Source: an uncultured Lachnospiraceae bacterium (GTDB taxonomy: Bacteria > Bacillota > Clostridia > Lachnospirales > Lachnospiraceae). Taken from it: a DNA stretch of 39,758 bases. The stretch is taken from the NCBI GenBank assembly GCA_900320345.1, contig ONRZ01000041.1:1-39758 (forward strand), in the 5' to 3' direction. The notes beneath the pieces are model-generated. The model searched no databases. It was not told the origin of the DNA and worked only from the letters and a program-made list of their open reading frames with translations. Below are positions 1 through 10,289 of the stretch, piece after piece (position 1 is the first letter of the stretch; each line of letters opens with the position of its first letter). The position numbers and the translations under genes were made by a program.

Positions 1-1658
1 TCTCCGCCGGTCGCAACATTTATCGCATTATACTCAGGGCTCATGTCGTTTGACTCAAGCTTATCGCTGTCCCATTTTTCCTTAATGGCCGTGATGTGCT
101 TCTCAATTATACCGGAATACATGTCTTCGCCCTTACATCCTGCGCCCCACTCAAAATCACCGTCAACGCTCTTAAGTGTCCTGATGATGTCCTCTGCTCC
201 GTCATACAGCTTTTCGTAGGTCTCTGGTGCCTTGTCTTCATATTTGGTATAGTCGTACTGAACATCCGACGGATACCCGACAACGACATCATATAAAGTC
301 TTGTCGTCCTTCCTTATCTCGCCTACCTTTTTGTCCATTCCGCCCGCATAATCCGAAGGTTTTTCATAGGCAAACACCGAAAATACAAATCCCCCGAATC
401 CTGCTTCCTTTGACTCCTTATCATATACGAAGTATCCGTTCTTCCTGCTCTCTGTCACATACTTACCTTCAAGTTCCTCAGGCATCGTGATCTTGAATAT
501 CTCGTTTTCGGCTTCCTGATTGATGGTAACATCATCACCGTAGATAGTGGCAAAATCCTCACACATTGAGATTGGCTCAACTCCGTGGGCATTGCACCAC
601 TCGGTAAGCTCGTCAACCTTCTTCTGATTGCCGTATTCCCTCTCGAAATCATCACACATGACCATATATGCCTTGCTTAAATACTTATCGTTATTGACGG
701 TGTACTGCTGCATGGACATATCACCCGCCGTATTTCCGAAAGCAAGTACCGGGACCTTTCCGATCTCCTCCGATATCATGGTTACCTTGTTCATCTTTAT
801 GGTCTTTATGATAAGGTCTCCTCCGAAGATCACCTTATCATCGGGCTGATACTGATAAACCATTCCGTCTTCCTCACCCTGACCGGAAGCGACCATTGTA
901 TAAGTCATGCCGATGACTCTGTTTTCGGGTACGGGGATCACGTCCTTTATGAGCGCACGTACCACGGTCCTGTCGGAACCGCTTACCACATAACACTGGA
1001 AATCATTCGCATCCAGGTATTTAACAAGGGAAACCATCGGTTTATAGAACGCATCTCCTCTTGTAAGGTTATTAAAACCTTCCGCTTCAGACTTCATGAA
1101 CTCTTTTGTGTATTCCTTGAGTTCATCCGGCGTCATTCCGGCGTAAGCCTTACCCGCATATTCGGCATGCAGTCTCTCTGAATTGTCGGGCATCGCTCCC
1201 TGCTTATGAACCGCATCATTCAGTTCCTGTGCAAAGACCATCATATCCTCGGGCGCTTCGTAATCCTCATCATAAAGTGCCCTGTGTATGAACATCATAT
1301 ACTCAAAATATGACGGATAAAGTTCCCCCATAAGAGTTCCGTCAAGATCGAATACCGCGATACGGTCTTCTACAGGGATAAAATCATCCGAACTTTCATC
1401 CGTTACTTTTTTTACATAATCGGTTATGGATGCTGCGGCTGCAGATCCTTCGGTCCAGTATTCAAGCTCCGCACCGGCCTTTTCTTCTTCCGCACCCGTT
1501 TCTTCCTGCGAAGCATCTGCCTTTTCATCAACCGTAACGCCATTCTCATTGATGTTGATGTTAAGTCCGTCCATTGCCGTACAGCCGGAAAGCGTACCTG
1601 CGATCATAGCCGTCACGGCAAGACCTGCGATAAATTTTTTCAACCAAATACCCTTCAT
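1..1658 (-). CDS. HAD-superfamily phosphatase lipoprotein (3' end outside window)
   Basis: The frame is open from an ATG at 1658 to the window edge (552 codons), so the C terminus is missing. The N terminus is a lipoprotein signal: two lysines, a hydrophobic run and the lipobox LSGC (Cys near residue 24), followed by an acidic Glu/Ala-rich linker. A HAD core follows: motif I AVFDLDGTL near residue 100, motif II VVSGSD near residue 220, and a motif III/IV-like segment VLAFGNTAGD near residue 315. The last 200 or so residues match nothing I recognise. The predicted product is a membrane-tethered extracytoplasmic phosphohydrolase; the substrate is unknown. The strong ribosome binding site AGGAGGA overlaps the stop codon of the adenylation gene upstream, so the two are probably translationally coupled. 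HAD assignment is firm; function is open. Confidence 0.8.
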   Translation of the reverse strand, partial: MKGIWLKKFIAGLAVTAMIAGTLSGCTAMDGLNININENGVTVDEKADASQEETGAEEEKAGAELEYWTEGSAAAASITDYVKKVTDESSDDFIPVEDRIAVFDLDGTLMGELYPSYFEYMMFIHRALYDEDYEAPEDMMVFAQELNDAVHKQGAMPDNSERLHAEYAGKAYAGMTPDELKEYTKEFMKSEAEGFNNLTRGDAFYKPMVSLVKYLDANDFQCYVVSGSDRTVVRALIKDVIPVPENRVIGMTYTMVASGQGEEDGMVYQYQPDDKVIFGGDLIIKTIKMNKVTMISEEIGKVPVLAFGNTAGDMSMQQYTVNNDKYLSKAYMVMCDDFEREYGNQKKVDELTEWCNAHGVEPISMCEDFATIYGDDVTINQEAENEIFKITMPEELEGKYVTESRKNGYFVYDKESKEAGFGGFVFSVFAYEKPSDYAGGMDKKVGEIRKDDKTLYDVVVGYPSDVQYDYTKYEDKAPETYEKLYDGAEDIIRTLKSVDGDFEWGAGCKGEDMYSGIIEKHITAIKEKWDSDKLESNDMSPEYNAINVATGG

Positions 1659-1669
1659 ATTATTCCTCC

Positions 1670-3175
1670 TTATATCATTCCCTTTAACTTCACCCTGTCG
1701 ATCTTGCCGTTATGGAGCAGCGGCATCTCGTCAAGCTTGTGAAGGATGTTGGGAAGCATATATCTTAGTAATCGCTTTTTAAGTGCCTCCATTATCGTTA
1801 TGTCGTCATAATGATCCGTCTCGTAGAACAGTATTATCTTCTGTTTCTCCGGTTCAAACAGGCAGCAGGCATTCTTCATATTCGGAAGTGCCATTACCGC
1901 CGTTTCGATCTCGCCGAGTTCTATACGGTGTCCCATATGTTTGATCTGAAAATCCTTGCGTGAAACAAATACGAGTTCCTTGCGTTCATTATACTTTGCA
2001 AGATCTCCGGTCCTGTATATCTTCTCCGCATAATAGGGATTGAGCGGGTTCTGTACAAACACCTCATCACTCTTCTCTCTTGCGTTATAATAGCCGAGAG
2101 CAAGACAGCTGCCCTTTACACAGATCTCTCCGACGATATCCGACCGGCTTATAAGCTTATTGTCCTCATCAAGCAGAAATACCTCCGTATTCCGAAACGC
2201 CTTGCCTATGGGTATGGTCTCATCGTCGGCATAATCCCTGTCAATTATGTAATATGTACATACGCCTGTTATTTCGGTAGGGCCGTATATCTGCACGAAT
2301 ACCGCATCGGGATAATTGTCCTTCCAGTAATTATATACCTTGGTCGGCATCGACTCCGCGCCGAAGATTACCTTCCTCAACTTATCAGGATGTATTGATT
2401 TAAAGCCTTTAAAGGTAGATACCATCTTCATGGCAGACGGCACCCATCTTACTGTCGTTATATTGTATTTCTGAAGGAAATCAAGCAGCTTTAAAGGTAT
2501 GCTGAAATATTCAAGCGGCACTATCCCCATGCTCCCCCCTGCCCTCAATGTGCAGTAGATATCGATGAGCGACGCATCAAAATAGAAGGGTGCCTGATTG
2601 GCAATGATATCGTCCTCCCTTATATCTATCTCGTTACAGAACTGCTCGACATAATCAATGAGGGAACGATGGCTTACGACAACGCCCTTCGGAACTCCCG
2701 TCGAGCCCGACGTGTAGAGCACATAAACGGGATCGGTATCAATAGCGCTCCCGATCCTCTTATCAAGCAGTTCTTCATCGACAGGTGTCTCCACCATCTC
2801 CTCGAAGATATATACATTGTTTGAAAACTTCCTTGCAAGATCATAATGCGCCATGTCCGTGATCACGGCAGCCGGCTTAAGATTTTCCACGATAAGCCTT
2901 ATACGGATATCCGGCATATTCGTATCGAGCGGCACGTAAAAATTCCTGCTGCAGACGGTTCCCCAGAATGCGGCAAGCACTGCCGGCGACTTCTCCATAT
3001 AGATGAGCACCGGCCGGCACTTCACGTTAAGTTTCTTGATAAGCTTGGTGCCTACCGCCTTTACCTCATTAAGCATATTTGAATAGGTATAGCTTATCTC
3101 TTCGTCAAAATATGCACACTTATCAGGCGTCTTTTTGGCAGCCTCAAATAAATATTCAAGTATGTTTGTCTTCAT
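1670..3175 (-). CDS. Free-standing adenylation (AMP-forming) enzyme, DltA-like
   Basis: 501 residues, the usual length of a stand-alone amino-acid adenylation protein such as D-alanine:carrier ligase DltA. The ANL core motifs occur in order: the P-loop-like YTSGSTGVPKG near residue 150, FYFDASLIDIY near 195, YGPTEITG near 295, YRTGDLAKY near 390, the hinge region FQIKHMGHRIELGEIE, and the catalytic lysine motif NGKIDR at the C-terminal end. No condensation, carrier or thioesterase domain is present. It should activate a carboxylic substrate, probably an amino acid, as the AMP ester and load a separate carrier protein. No carrier, DltB or DltD is visible in the window. It follows tyrS by 38 bp and precedes a lipoprotein gene by 11 bp. 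DltA-like is the nearest description; the substrate cannot be assigned from the sequence. Confidence 0.85.
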   Translation of the reverse strand: MKTNILEYLFEAAKKTPDKCAYFDEEISYTYSNMLNEVKAVGTKLIKKLNVKCRPVLIYMEKSPAVLAAFWGTVCSRNFYVPLDTNMPDIRIRLIVENLKPAAVITDMAHYDLARKFSNNVYIFEEMVETPVDEELLDKRIGSAIDTDPVYVLYTSGSTGVPKGVVVSHRSLIDYVEQFCNEIDIREDDIIANQAPFYFDASLIDIYCTLRAGGSMGIVPLEYFSIPLKLLDFLQKYNITTVRWVPSAMKMVSTFKGFKSIHPDKLRKVIFGAESMPTKVYNYWKDNYPDAVFVQIYGPTEITGVCTYYIIDRDYADDETIPIGKAFRNTEVFLLDEDNKLISRSDIVGEICVKGSCLALGYYNAREKSDEVFVQNPLNPYYAEKIYRTGDLAKYNERKELVFVSRKDFQIKHMGHRIELGEIETAVMALPNMKNACCLFEPEKQKIILFYETDHYDDITIMEALKKRLLRYMLPNILHKLDEMPLLHNGKIDRVKLKGMI

Positions 3176-3190
3176 ATCAGCCTCACATAA

Positions 3191-3213
3191 GACACTGGGA
3201 CGGTTCTTTTGCC
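3191..3213. repeat. REP-like 23-bp element abutting tyrS stop
   Basis: On the minus strand this reads GGCAAAAGAACCGTCCC followed by AGTGTC and starts directly after the tyrS stop codon. The same 17-bp core recurs at 6775-6797, there in the opposite orientation relative to the adjacent gene and again touching a stop codon. This GGGACGGTTC-type word is, to my knowledge, a common dispersed intergenic repeat in Clostridia. No transposase for it is seen here. Confidence 0.55.
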
Positions 3214-4443
3214 TTATTTAAACAAAATCTTCTTGAATGTCTTCTTGCCCTTCTTAACTACCCTGCCCTCGCCGAAATCTTCCGGCTTAAAGCTTAAAAA
3301 CAGATCCGTGACCTTCTCTCCGTCCACGGTCACTCCTCCGCCCTCAACGCTTCTTCTTGCATCGGATCTCGAAGTAGCCATGCCTGCCTTGACAAGTATC
3401 GCCTGGATATCGATCGATCCGTCCTTAAGATCCGCCTCAGTTATCTCTACGGTAGGCATATCAGCCGAATCGCCCGATGTAAAGATCGCCTTTGCGGCAT
3501 TTTTCGCCTTTATGGCCTCTTCCTCGCCGTGTACCAGCTTGGTGAGTTCGAAAGCAAGTATTTCCTTGGCCTCGTTAAGCTGTGCCCCTTCCCAGGCATC
3601 CATCTTATCGATCTCCTCAAGCGGCAGGAAAGTGAGCATACGGATACACTTTAGGACATCCGCATCCGCAACATTTCTCCAGTACTGGTAGAACTCATAC
3701 GGCGTGGTCTTCTCGGCATCAAGCCATACCGCGCCCTTCTCCGTCTTACCCATCTTCTTTCCTTCCGAGTTGAGAAGAAGGGTTATCGTCATTGCTTCCG
3801 CATCGTTTTTACCGAGTTTCTTTCTTATGAGTTCACGCCCGCCCAGCATGTTCGACCACTGGTCATCACCGCCGAACTGCAGGTTGCATCCGTATTTCCT
3901 GTAAAGTTCAAGAAAATCGTAAGACTGCATTATCATATAATTGAACTCAAGGAAAGTAAGTCCGCCGTCCCTGTCCATACGCTGCTTGTAGCATTCCGCA
4001 CGAAGCATGTTCGAAACCGAGAAGTACGGACCAACCTCACGCAGCATATCGACATAATTAAGGTCCATAAGCCAATCGGCATTATTGACCATCATTGCCT
4101 TCCCTTCGGAAAAATCAATGAACCTGCTCATCTGCTTTTTGAAGCATTCTATATTATGAGCTATGGTCTCCCTGGTCATCATCTTACGCATATCGGTCTT
4201 ACCCGAAGGATCACCGATCATTCCCGTACCTCCTCCGAGAAGAGCTATCGGCTTATTTCCCGCCATCTGCAGTCTCTTCATAAGGCAGAGCGTCATAAAA
4301 TGTCCGACATGCAGACTGTCTGCCGTAGGGTCGAAACCTATATAGAAAACAGCCTTACCGTTATCGATAAGGTTCCTTATACCATCTTCATCCGTCACCT
4401 GAGCGATCAGCCCTCTGGCAACCAGTTCGTCATAAATCTTCAT
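3214..4443 (-). CDS. tyrS: Tyrosyl-tRNA synthetase
   Basis: 409 residues, a normal length for bacterial TyrRS. It attaches tyrosine to tRNA-Tyr in the cytoplasm. The N-terminal class I catalytic domain has [16 protein letters not shown] (the HIGH motif as HVGH), the tyrosine-binding region with YMIMQSYD and GGDDQWSN, and a KMSKS-type loop seen as KKMGKT near residue 230. The C-terminal third carries an S4 RNA-binding domain ([21 protein letters not shown]). A strong ribosome binding site GGAGGAG precedes the ATG. It lies between an NSS transporter gene (58-bp gap) and an adenylation enzyme gene (38-bp gap). No T-box leader fits in the short upstream gap, so any T-box control would have to come from further upstream. 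Confidence 0.97.
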   Translation of the reverse strand: MKIYDELVARGLIAQVTDEDGIRNLIDNGKAVFYIGFDPTADSLHVGHFMTLCLMKRLQMAGNKPIALLGGGTGMIGDPSGKTDMRKMMTRETIAHNIECFKKQMSRFIDFSEGKAMMVNNADWLMDLNYVDMLREVGPYFSVSNMLRAECYKQRMDRDGGLTFLEFNYMIMQSYDFLELYRKYGCNLQFGGDDQWSNMLGGRELIRKKLGKNDAEAMTITLLLNSEGKKMGKTEKGAVWLDAEKTTPYEFYQYWRNVADADVLKCIRMLTFLPLEEIDKMDAWEGAQLNEAKEILAFELTKLVHGEEEAIKAKNAAKAIFTSGDSADMPTVEITEADLKDGSIDIQAILVKAGMATSRSDARRSVEGGGVTVDGEKVTDLFLSFKPEDFGEGRVVKKGKKTFKKILFK

Positions 4444-4501
4444 AATCTCCTCCGTTTATCATAGAAATTGTTATCCGCCATATCGGAACATTTTATCATA
4501 T

Positions 4502-5848
4502 TTACCGCATAATTGAAATACTGTTGTTACATATGGATAAACCCAAGTACATTCGCGACCGAAAGAATCTGAATACCTTCCTTCTTCTGAAAGGATGTCC
4601 GTCAAGCATCACTTCATCTTCGATCTTCTCGATCCCCATATATCGCGTAATGAGAATACATATTGCAAACGCCGAAAGCGGCATCATTACCGAATTGGTT
4701 ATAAAATCAAAGAAATCAAGGAACTGCATTCCCAGCACGGTAACGGAAGCAAGAGGTCCGTAACCCAGGGAAGACAGACTTCCGAGGACCAGCATTATCA
4801 GCGTCATGATGATCGTACCTTTTTTTCTGTCCCATCCGAATTCATCCGAGAACGTGGATACGGCACTTTCGACAAGAGCTATTGCACTCGTGACGGCAGC
4901 AAAAAGCACAAGCACGAAGAACAGAACTCCCATTAACCTTCCCATTCCCATGTCAGCAAATATCTTGGGCATGGTAATGAACATAAGTGACGGCCCTGCC
5001 TTTAACTTATCGGCCGTTCCTCCGGAAAAGGCAAATACAGCCGGGATTATCATAAAACTTGCCAGTATTGCGACCGCGGTATCAAATATCTCGACCTGGA
5101 CCGTCGAATTCTCGATGCTCACATCCTTTTTTACATACGATCCGAAAGTAACAAGGATACCCATCGCTATGGACAGCGAATAAAACATCTGTCCCATGGC
5201 CGATACTACAGTCATGATCGAGAAATCACCGAAATTAGGAACAAGTATGTACTTAACTCCTTTAAGGGCACCCGGTCTCGTGACCGAATAAACGCATATC
5301 GCTATTGCCATTATCACAAGAACGGGCATAACAAACTTCGACACCTTCTCTATCCCGTTCTCTACCCCGAGCAGTATTATCGCGATAACTATCACGGTAA
5401 ATACAACAAACCAAAACTCTGTCGAGCGTCCGTCCGAGATAAAGTTACCGAAAAATTCATCCGATGCTATAAGATCGATATCGTTTTTAAGATACTCGTA
5501 TACATACTTACATACCCAGCCGCCTATAACGGAATAATACGGAGCTATAAGTATCGGGACGATCGCATTCATCCAGCCGCCGGCTCTCATGATCCTGCTG
5601 TCCGAATACGAGCCAAAAGCTCCCACCGGACTCTTTCCCGTAGACCTTCCGAGAGCAGTCTCTGCGATTATCATGGTATAACCGAATGTAAGGGCCAATA
5701 AGATATAAACTATCAGGAATATCCCACCGCCATACTTTGCACACAGATACGGAAATCTCCATATATTTCCAAGACCTACCGATGCTCCCGCAGCTGCAAG
5801 CACGAAGCCGATCCTGCCGGTAAATGAACCTCTGTTTTTTTCTTCCAT
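4502..5848 (-). CDS. Neurotransmitter:sodium symporter (NSS) family transporter, C terminus lost by frameshift
   Basis: 448 residues, highly hydrophobic. The N terminus has the NSS signature GFVLAAAGASVGLGNIWRFPY with the sodium- and substrate-binding unwound helix 1. It imports an amino acid with sodium; bacterial members include LeuT, TnaT and the tyrosine carrier Tyt1. Membrane helices are normal up to about residue 405, then a charged loop ends in RRRKVFRFF. After that the frame reads through atypical residues to a stop. In another frame the codons at 4527-4562 encode SVANVLGFIHM and stop, which is how NSS proteins of this group usually finish. About 15 residues of the last helix therefore appear deleted out of frame. 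Function is doubtful unless the truncated protein still folds. It precedes tyrS, which hints at tyrosine as substrate, but this is inference. Confidence 0.85.
   Translation of the reverse strand: MEEKNRGSFTGRIGFVLAAAGASVGLGNIWRFPYLCAKYGGGIFLIVYILLALTFGYTMIIAETALGRSTGKSPVGAFGSYSDSRIMRAGGWMNAIVPILIAPYYSVIGGWVCKYVYEYLKNDIDLIASDEFFGNFISDGRSTEFWFVVFTVIVIAIILLGVENGIEKVSKFVMPVLVIMAIAICVYSVTRPGALKGVKYILVPNFGDFSIMTVVSAMGQMFYSLSIAMGILVTFGSYVKKDVSIENSTVQVEIFDTAVAILASFMIIPAVFAFSGGTADKLKAGPSLMFITMPKIFADMGMGRLMGVLFFVLVLFAAVTSAIALVESAVSTFSDEFGWDRKKGTIIMTLIMLVLGSLSSLGYGPLASVTVLGMQFLDFFDFITNSVMMPLSAFAICILITRYMGIEKIEDEVMLDGHPFRRRKVFRFFRSRMYLGLSICNNSISIMR
4527..4562 (-). other. Out-of-frame relic of the NSS transporter C terminus
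   Basis: Read in the frame shifted from the transporter ORF, these codons give SVANVLGFIHM followed by TAA. That is a typical end of the last transmembrane helix in NSS proteins, while the actual ORF translates the same bases into a non-hydrophobic, serine- and asparagine-rich tail. The best explanation is an out-of-frame deletion just upstream, near 4563-4570. Confidence 0.65.
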
Positions 5849-5875
5849 TTCACATATACCTTTCCGAAATAATGA

Positions 5876-6661
5876 TCATATGATATCAAATTTTTCCAAA
5901 GCTTTCCATATTCCGTCATTTTCCAGCATATCTGTGGTATGATCGCATATCTCCTTTACCCTGTCTGATGAACGGCCCATGGCCACGGATATCCCTGCCG
6001 TTTCAAGCATCGCCCTGTCATTTATACTGTCACCGATCGCCATGGTATCTTTGGGATCCGCATTAAGAAGTTTACATACCTCCAGTATCCCGGTGCCCTT
6101 GCTGAACCCTTTCGGCACCATCTCGACTACCTTCTCGTCATGTTCATCGTATACGATAAAATCGTACAGATCCGAAAGTTCCTCAAAGCACCTGTCACTG
6201 TCGGCATTCCTGAAATCACAGGATACTTTGTTAAACTGCCAGTTTTCCGTATTGCCAGATATACTCAGAACCCTGTGGCTTATCTCCCTCATGATCTTTT
6301 CAACAAACAGGTTTCCCTTAAAATCATCGATATCAAGATACAGATGTTCCGGTCCCTCAAGTATCGGCTTTAACCCGTTCCGTCTTATCGATCCCACTGT
6401 CCTTACGGCATCCTCTCTGTTTACGAAACGATTGAACACCACTTTTCTGTCATATTCGATCATGCATCCGCATGCGGAAACAATACCGTCAAAACCGAGC
6501 CCGAGAAGCTCTTCATTCCTTACAAAAGCTCTGGCCCGACCTGTGTTTATAAAGCATTTGTGTCCGTTTTCCTGCGCTTTTCTTATGGCCTTTCCGGTAC
6601 TTTCCGGGATATAGTTTTTATAGTCCCAGATAGTCCCGTCAATATCAAAAAAGATCAGCAT
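5876..6661 (-). CDS. Cof-type HAD-IIB phosphatase
   Basis: 261 residues, typical of Cof/YidA-like sugar-phosphate or flavin phosphatases. Motif I is at the very start (FFDIDGTIW, nucleophile Asp and acid/base Asp), motif II is INTGRAR near residue 39, the motif III lysine is in PKGFSKGTG near residue 188, and motif IV is AIGDSINDRAML near residue 213. A C2-type cap lies between motifs II and III. It is a cytosolic Mg-dependent phosphohydrolase of unknown substrate. It starts 52 bp after the pckA terminator and ends 27 bp before the NSS transporter start, so it may head the NSS-tyrS-adenylation transcription unit. Family assignment is firm. Confidence 0.92.
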   Translation of the reverse strand: MLIFFDIDGTIWDYKNYIPESTGKAIRKAQENGHKCFINTGRARAFVRNEELLGLGFDGIVSACGCMIEYDRKVVFNRFVNREDAVRTVGSIRRNGLKPILEGPEHLYLDIDDFKGNLFVEKIMREISHRVLSISGNTENWQFNKVSCDFRNADSDRCFEELSDLYDFIVYDEHDEKVVEMVPKGFSKGTGILEVCKLLNADPKDTMAIGDSINDRAMLETAGISVAMGRSSDRVKEICDHTTDMLENDGIWKALEKFDII

Positions 6662-6712
6662 GGTACTGCCTCCGGTTTCTGTGTGATCAGCATTTTTTTA
6701 CATATCATACCG

Positions 6713-6744
6713 AAAAACAGGAGCCCGCATCATGCGAGCCCCTG
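6713..6744 (-). terminator. Rho-independent terminator of pckA
   Basis: On the minus strand CAGGGGCTCGCAT pairs with ATGCGGGCTCCTG (13 bp, two G-U pairs, tiny loop), followed by five T. It sits 54 bp downstream of the pckA stop, isolating pckA from the HAD phosphatase gene. Confidence 0.85.
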
Positions 6745-6774
6745 ATATCAGTCTTACTTTTCTGCCGGTAATGT

Positions 6775-6797
6775 GGCAAAAGAACCGTCCCCGTGGC
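6775..6797. repeat. REP-like 23-bp element abutting pckA stop
   Basis: The plus strand reads GGCAAAAGAACCGTCCC then CGTGGC and ends directly next to the pckA stop codon (6798). It shares its 17-bp core with 3191-3213 but lies in the other orientation relative to the gene. Confidence 0.55.
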
Positions 6798-8342
<1,545 letters not shown>

Positions 8343-8409
8343 ACTATACCTCTTCCTTTCGTTTGAAAATATATATGTTCAATGGTCACCCATGAACGTG
8401 CCGAACATT

Positions 8410-8438
8410 ATTTTATCACGGTAATCTCCCTTTGACAA
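8410..8438 (-). promoter_or_regulatory. pckA promoter (sigma-A type)
   Basis: On the minus strand TTGTCA (8433-8438) and TAAAAT (8410-8415) are 17 bp apart, 68 bp upstream of the pckA ATG. A GGAAGAGG-type ribosome binding site follows before the start. Confidence 0.65.
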
Positions 8439-8474
8439 TGTTTTTATAAGGGAAAATCCCCATCGTTATATGCC

Positions 8475-10289
8475 TCAGTTTATCGGCGCGGTAACTACGG
8501 CAAGCCAGTCTGCTTCATCCTTTGAAAGTCTTTCATGATACAGCTCATATATGGCCCCGTGGTATGCGTTTATTATCTCCTTCTGCCTGCTTGTAAGCAT
8601 TTCCGGGACTATCGCCTCTCTCTCATACGGAACAAACGTCAGATTGTCAAAACCCAGGAAACGTCCCCATTCATTTTTCTTCTTTTCGACACACAGCAGA
8701 AGGTTCTCTATCCTTATACCGTATCTGCCCTCCAGATAGATACCGGGCTCATCACTGGTTATCATGCCCGGTTCAAGCTTAGGCTGCGGATTATCCTTAT
8801 CTATCCTGTACCTGAAGGCCTGAGGTCCTTCGTGGACGTTAAGCTGCGCTCCGACACCATGCCCTGTCCCGTGCCTGTAATCTGTATATCTGTCCCATAT
8901 GGGCCTCCTTGCCAGTATATCGAGGTTTTCACCCCTTGTTCCCTCTAAAAAGACCGCATCCGCCAGATCCAGAACCCCCTTGAGCACCGCTGTATAATCG
9001 CTCTTCATTTCTTCGCTGAGTTCTCCGAGCGCTATCGTCCTTGTTATATCGGTCGTGGCCCCTTCGTACTGTCCTCCGGAATCCACGAGCAAAAACCCTG
9101 ATGGTTTAAGCTGAGCGCTTCCGGTACTGCACGGACTGTAATGTATTACCGCTCCGTTTGCGCCGTATGCCGATATCGTTTCAAAACTGAGACCTCGATT
9201 ACCCTCCGTATCCCTTCTCATATCATCAAGCATCATCGCGGCTTCGTATTCATTTATGCTTTTACTGCCTTCTGCGACAGTTTTCTTTATCCTGCGGATG
9301 AACCTTGTCATGACGAGTCCGTCTTCAATATGCCACTTCCTTGACAGTGCGCATTCCGTATCATTTTTGATATGCTTCCCTATGTACAGGTCGGAATGCC
9401 TGTCGATCAGTTCATTTCCGTCCAGAAGTTCCGCCTCATGTGCGTTCAACGTCCTTAGATCGCAAAGGATCTTTCTGCCGCTTAAACTTTTTATATGATC
9501 ATCAAAGTCATCATAATCCCTTACCCTGACACCTTCTCTCAGGAGTTCACTTACGATCTCACCGGAACAGCACCCCTTCTGTATGAACAGATCGGCGTTT
9601 TCCGCATCTATGCAGGCATAAGATACCGCGACAGGATTATACTCGATGTCATCACCCCGCAGATTGAATGTCCACATGATATCACTGAGTCCGGAAATTA
9701 CAAGGAAGTCTGCCCTGTATTCCCCGATCTTTTTCCTTATCTCCCTGATCTTATCTTCACATCCCCGTCCTGCAAGGTCAGGCGTAAGCCTGTAAACAGG
9801 AGCGCTTCGTCGTACCGGGCGGCCGGTCCAGATCTTTTGCGAAAGATCGATGTCCGTGACAGAGCAACCGGTTTCCAAACTCATCTTTTTAAGTTTACCG
9901 TACGATGCGGCCGATATGAGTTTAAGATCGGTACCTATGTTAAACCGCTGTGAGCATGCTTTGGCATTTTTTGCAAGATCACCAAGATACTCCCGCATAT
10001 CCTTAACGCCTTCCTCACCGCTTCGTTTAAGAGTAATGCCGGAGCCTTCAAGTTCCCTCTCCGCCTGTATAAAATATCTTCCGTCTGTCCACAGTCCCGC
10101 TTCTGACTCAGTTACGATCAGCGTTCCCGCAGATCCCGTAAAACCGGACAGATACTCCCTGAACTTATAATACGGATCTATGTATTCCGAACAGTGTTCA
10201 TCCGCCGTAAAAACCAGGCAGCAGTCAATGCCGCCGTTTTTCATTTCATGCCTTAAGGCTTCTATCCTGCCCGCGTGGATACTACTCAT
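8475..10289 (-). CDS. Xaa-Pro aminopeptidase family (M24B) metallopeptidase
   Basis: 604 residues, the length of the long three-domain aminopeptidase P type. Two N-terminal creatinase-like domains (about residues 1-310) precede the pita-bread catalytic domain. The dinuclear metal ligands are visible: Asp in VDSGGQYEGATTDITRT (two Asp), His in HGTGHGVGAQLNVHEGP, and the two Glu in SDEPGIY and GIRIENLLL. It should remove N-terminal residues from peptides with proline in position two, in the cytoplasm. The ATG at 10289 lies inside the 3' end of the GH5 gene (8-bp overlap) behind AAAGGAG, so translation is probably coupled. No convincing terminator follows; only a 4-bp GGGA/TCCC hairpin lies after the stop. 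Confidence 0.93.
   Translation of the reverse strand: MSSIHAGRIEALRHEMKNGGIDCCLVFTADEHCSEYIDPYYKFREYLSGFTGSAGTLIVTESEAGLWTDGRYFIQAERELEGSGITLKRSGEEGVKDMREYLGDLAKNAKACSQRFNIGTDLKLISAASYGKLKKMSLETGCSVTDIDLSQKIWTGRPVRRSAPVYRLTPDLAGRGCEDKIREIRKKIGEYRADFLVISGLSDIMWTFNLRGDDIEYNPVAVSYACIDAENADLFIQKGCCSGEIVSELLREGVRVRDYDDFDDHIKSLSGRKILCDLRTLNAHEAELLDGNELIDRHSDLYIGKHIKNDTECALSRKWHIEDGLVMTRFIRRIKKTVAEGSKSINEYEAAMMLDDMRRDTEGNRGLSFETISAYGANGAVIHYSPCSTGSAQLKPSGFLLVDSGGQYEGATTDITRTIALGELSEEMKSDYTAVLKGVLDLADAVFLEGTRGENLDILARRPIWDRYTDYRHGTGHGVGAQLNVHEGPQAFRYRIDKDNPQPKLEPGMITSDEPGIYLEGRYGIRIENLLLCVEKKKNEWGRFLGFDNLTFVPYEREAIVPEMLTSRQKEIINAYHGAIYELYHERLSKDEADWLAVVTAPIN

Noticed and set aside
4464..4478. GCGGATAACAATTTC on the minus strand upstream of tyrS, identical to part of the E. 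coli lac operator
   Set aside because: Only one half-site is present; the opposing half is missing and a LacI target is not expected at tyrS. Treated as coincidence.
4444..4501. T-box leader for tyrS
   Set aside because: The 58-bp gap is far too short for a T-box stem I and antiterminator, and no T-box sequence is seen.
5979..6614. 211-codon plus-strand open frame opposite the Cof-type phosphatase
   Set aside because: Serine/leucine-rich shadow of a gene with complete HAD motifs on the other strand.
8440..8474. Terminator after the M24 peptidase (GGGGATTTTCCC)
   Set aside because: The stem is only 4 bp and the T-run is interrupted; too weak to call.
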